This document shows positions 62,472 to 64,000 of a stretch of 64,000 nucleotides of DNA, one piece after another. Source of the DNA: Hypomesus transpacificus (Eukaryota > Chordata > Actinopteri > Osmeriformes > Osmeridae); assembly GCF_021917145.1 (NCBI RefSeq), contig NC_061068.1:1577479-1641478 (forward strand), read 5' to 3'. The position numbers and the translations under genes are program-made. How positions within the stretch are numbered: position 1 is the stretch's first letter; each line of letters starts with the position of its first letter. Below the pieces are notes generated by a model. That model was not told where the DNA came from. It did not search any database and saw only the letters and a program-made list of their open reading frames with translations.

Positions 62472-62605
62472 ACACCAAGACACACACGCACACACACACA
62501 CACACACAGTATACACCAAGACACACACGCACACAATTTACAAACACTATTCACACACCCACACACACAGTATTCACACAAACACACACACACACACACA
62601 CACAC
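62400..62605. repeat. (CA)n microsatellite with a short duplicated interruption
   Basis: A pure CA run to about 62466 is followed by AGTATACACCAAGACACACA, then more CA, then the same interruption again, giving a local tandem duplication within the array. Confidence 0.9.
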
Positions 62606-62865
62606 AGGAAAAAGGTTGGAATGTGAACAGTGTCCTCCCCTTCAGTCATAACAGAGATATGGAGAGTAAGACAGGAGGAGACTGAAAGGAAAACAGAAAA
62701 AGAAAGAAAGAAAAGTTAAGGAAGAGGGAGAGTGAGCTAGTGGAGGGAAAGTAAAAGGTTATGTGAAATCAGACTGTGTTGTATTTGGCATTTTAAGCAT
62801 ATCAGGACAGAAAGTTCCAGTTTATCATCAAAACAAAAACAGGCCTTCCTGCCTTCCTGCCTTCC

Positions 62866-62942
<77 letters not shown>
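62866..62942. repeat. (TCTG)n microsatellite
   Basis: About 19 TCTG units, followed by TGCC-rich variants to about 63020. The same motif type as in maf1 intron 4. Confidence 0.9.
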
Positions 62943-62944
<2 letters not shown>

Positions 62945-63692
62945 GACTGACTGCCTGCCTGTCTGTCTCTTTCTGTCTGACTGCCTGCCTGTCTCTGCCT
63001 GCCTGCCTGCCTGCCTGTCTCTATATTTGGTTCACATAATCTGACACACTGAAACACTGCGCAGGCTAAAGACTATTAAGGAATAACTAATAATGCCGCA
63101 ACACAAAGGAATATTTGTAATGATTGTAATTGGTCCTTCCATGGATGTAAACCCACCAACGGGTCATTGTTGTACAACACAATGAGCTATGGTGGAGATC
63201 TGGGTTGGTTTCAGGACACTCCTCACCCAGCCTCCTGATTCTTCTCACTGCCCACCCAGAGCAGAGCCGGTCTTCAACACACTGAGGCATTTCTATTGGT
63301 TCAACAATCTGGACAAATGCCCAAGCACATGCTTGGGGGGGGATGACCTGTAGATTGTGATCAAGTTTATACATGTGATATAGTATGTTAAATCTTCTGA
63401 TTTTTATAAAAGGTACATATCATATCCAGTAATATCAAAGGTCAAATTGAGGATTTTAAAATAGTATAACCACTGGCGTAATTGATTTAGCTGGTACCTG
63501 ATGGATGTCTAAAGGGAGCAGACAGACAGAGGCTATATTGACCTTGTGAGGTTCTGGAATTGAAGAGCATGGGTCAGTCTCATGGTTTGGATTTGAGAAG
63601 CTGTGATGGGCTGGAGACTGAGTCTCATTACATCTTGGATCAAAAGGTCCCTCTGGACTCTGGGCACGTGAAGGAAGGGATCTGAAGGGTAA

Positions 63693-63883
63693 GTCAGATG
63701 GCTGAGCGGTGAGGGAGTCGGGCTAGTAATCAGAAGGTTGCCAGATCGATTCCCCGTCGTGCCAAATGACGTTGTGTCCTTGGGCAAGGCAAGGCACTTG
63801 TCTCAGGGGGAATGTCCCTGTACTTACTGTAAGTCGCTCTGGATAAGAGCGTCTGCTAAATGACTAAATGTAATGTAAATGTA
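63693..63883 (+). mobile_element. tRNA-derived SINE
   Basis: Plus-strand copy with head GTCAGATGGCTGAGCGGTGA and the full TAAATG tail. The core has a small duplication (GGCAAGGCAAGGCACTTG) and a deletion of the CACCCTACTTGC segment. Confidence 0.85.
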
Positions 63884-64000
63884 AGTGATGCAGATACACA
63901 CATACAGATGTGCACACACATGTACACACACGTACACAAAGCAGAAGGCTTTACTGACAGGAAGTTCTTGCACTGACTGTCATCCACTTTTGGTACCTGG

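Larger units (their letters stand above)
58400..64000. other. Intergenic repeat-rich region, no gene recognised
   Basis: It contains two SINEs, a purine-rich block (60270-60720), a poly-C run (60789-60813), a TAAG repeat (about 61302-61350) followed by a degenerate retroposon-like tail (TTTATTTATATAGCACATTTC), CA arrays (61748-61880, 61980-62055, 62400-62605) and a TCTG array (62866-62942). No splice-bounded conserved frame was found. Confidence 0.6.

Overview
The window is nuclear DNA from a teleost fish. Vertebrate multi-exon genes with GT-AG introns are embedded in CA, GA and TCTG microsatellites, long poly-G/poly-C runs and fish transposon families. The latter include tRNA-derived SINEs with a V-SINE-like tail, a Tc1 relic, hAT-type elements and solo LTRs. 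I cannot name the species.

Layout. 1-5,600: repeat-rich, no recognisable exon. About 5,630-5,760: possible minus-strand 5' UTR exon of an unseen gene. 7,592-15,295 (+): ccdc66, 19 coding exons, 952 aa. 16,479-33,382 (-): tasor, 26 coding exons, tail to tail with ccdc66; introns hold SINEs, a Tc1 relic and a composite hAT/LTR insertion. 33,813-35,559: solo LTR with 4-bp target duplication and a recent internal tandem duplication. 37,281-42,476 (-): tbc1d20, 8 coding exons, 399 aa. 44,247-48,613 (-): rbck1, 12 coding exons, 515 aa. 51,765-53,958 (+): maf1, 7 exons, 242 aa. 55,743-57,320 (-): trib3, 3 coding exons, 358 aa, tail to tail with maf1. 58,400-64,000: intergenic repeats.

I rebuilt exons by matching conserved protein segments to splice sites and checking that exon phases add up. 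Five genes close perfectly. tasor is off by exactly one base, in exon 5, which predicts a premature stop. Either this is an assembly error or the allele is broken.

Functions. TASOR is the scaffold of the HUSH silencing complex. CCDC66 is a centrosome and cilium protein. TBC1D20 is an ER RAB1/RAB18 GTPase-activating protein. RBCK1 (HOIL-1) is a LUBAC ubiquitin ligase subunit. MAF1 represses RNA polymerase III. TRIB3 is a stress-induced pseudokinase. They do not form one pathway. The block joins the human 3p14.3 pair (CCDC66-TASOR) to the human 20p13 cluster (TBC1D20-RBCK1-TRIB3), with maf1 (human 8q24.3) between rbck1 and trib3. I found no convincing new multi-gene system. The most notable observations are the tasor frameshift, duplicated splice donors in a maf1 intron, an in-frame minisatellite beside a tbc1d20 exon, the nested transposons, and an ISRE-like site at the rbck1 5' end.
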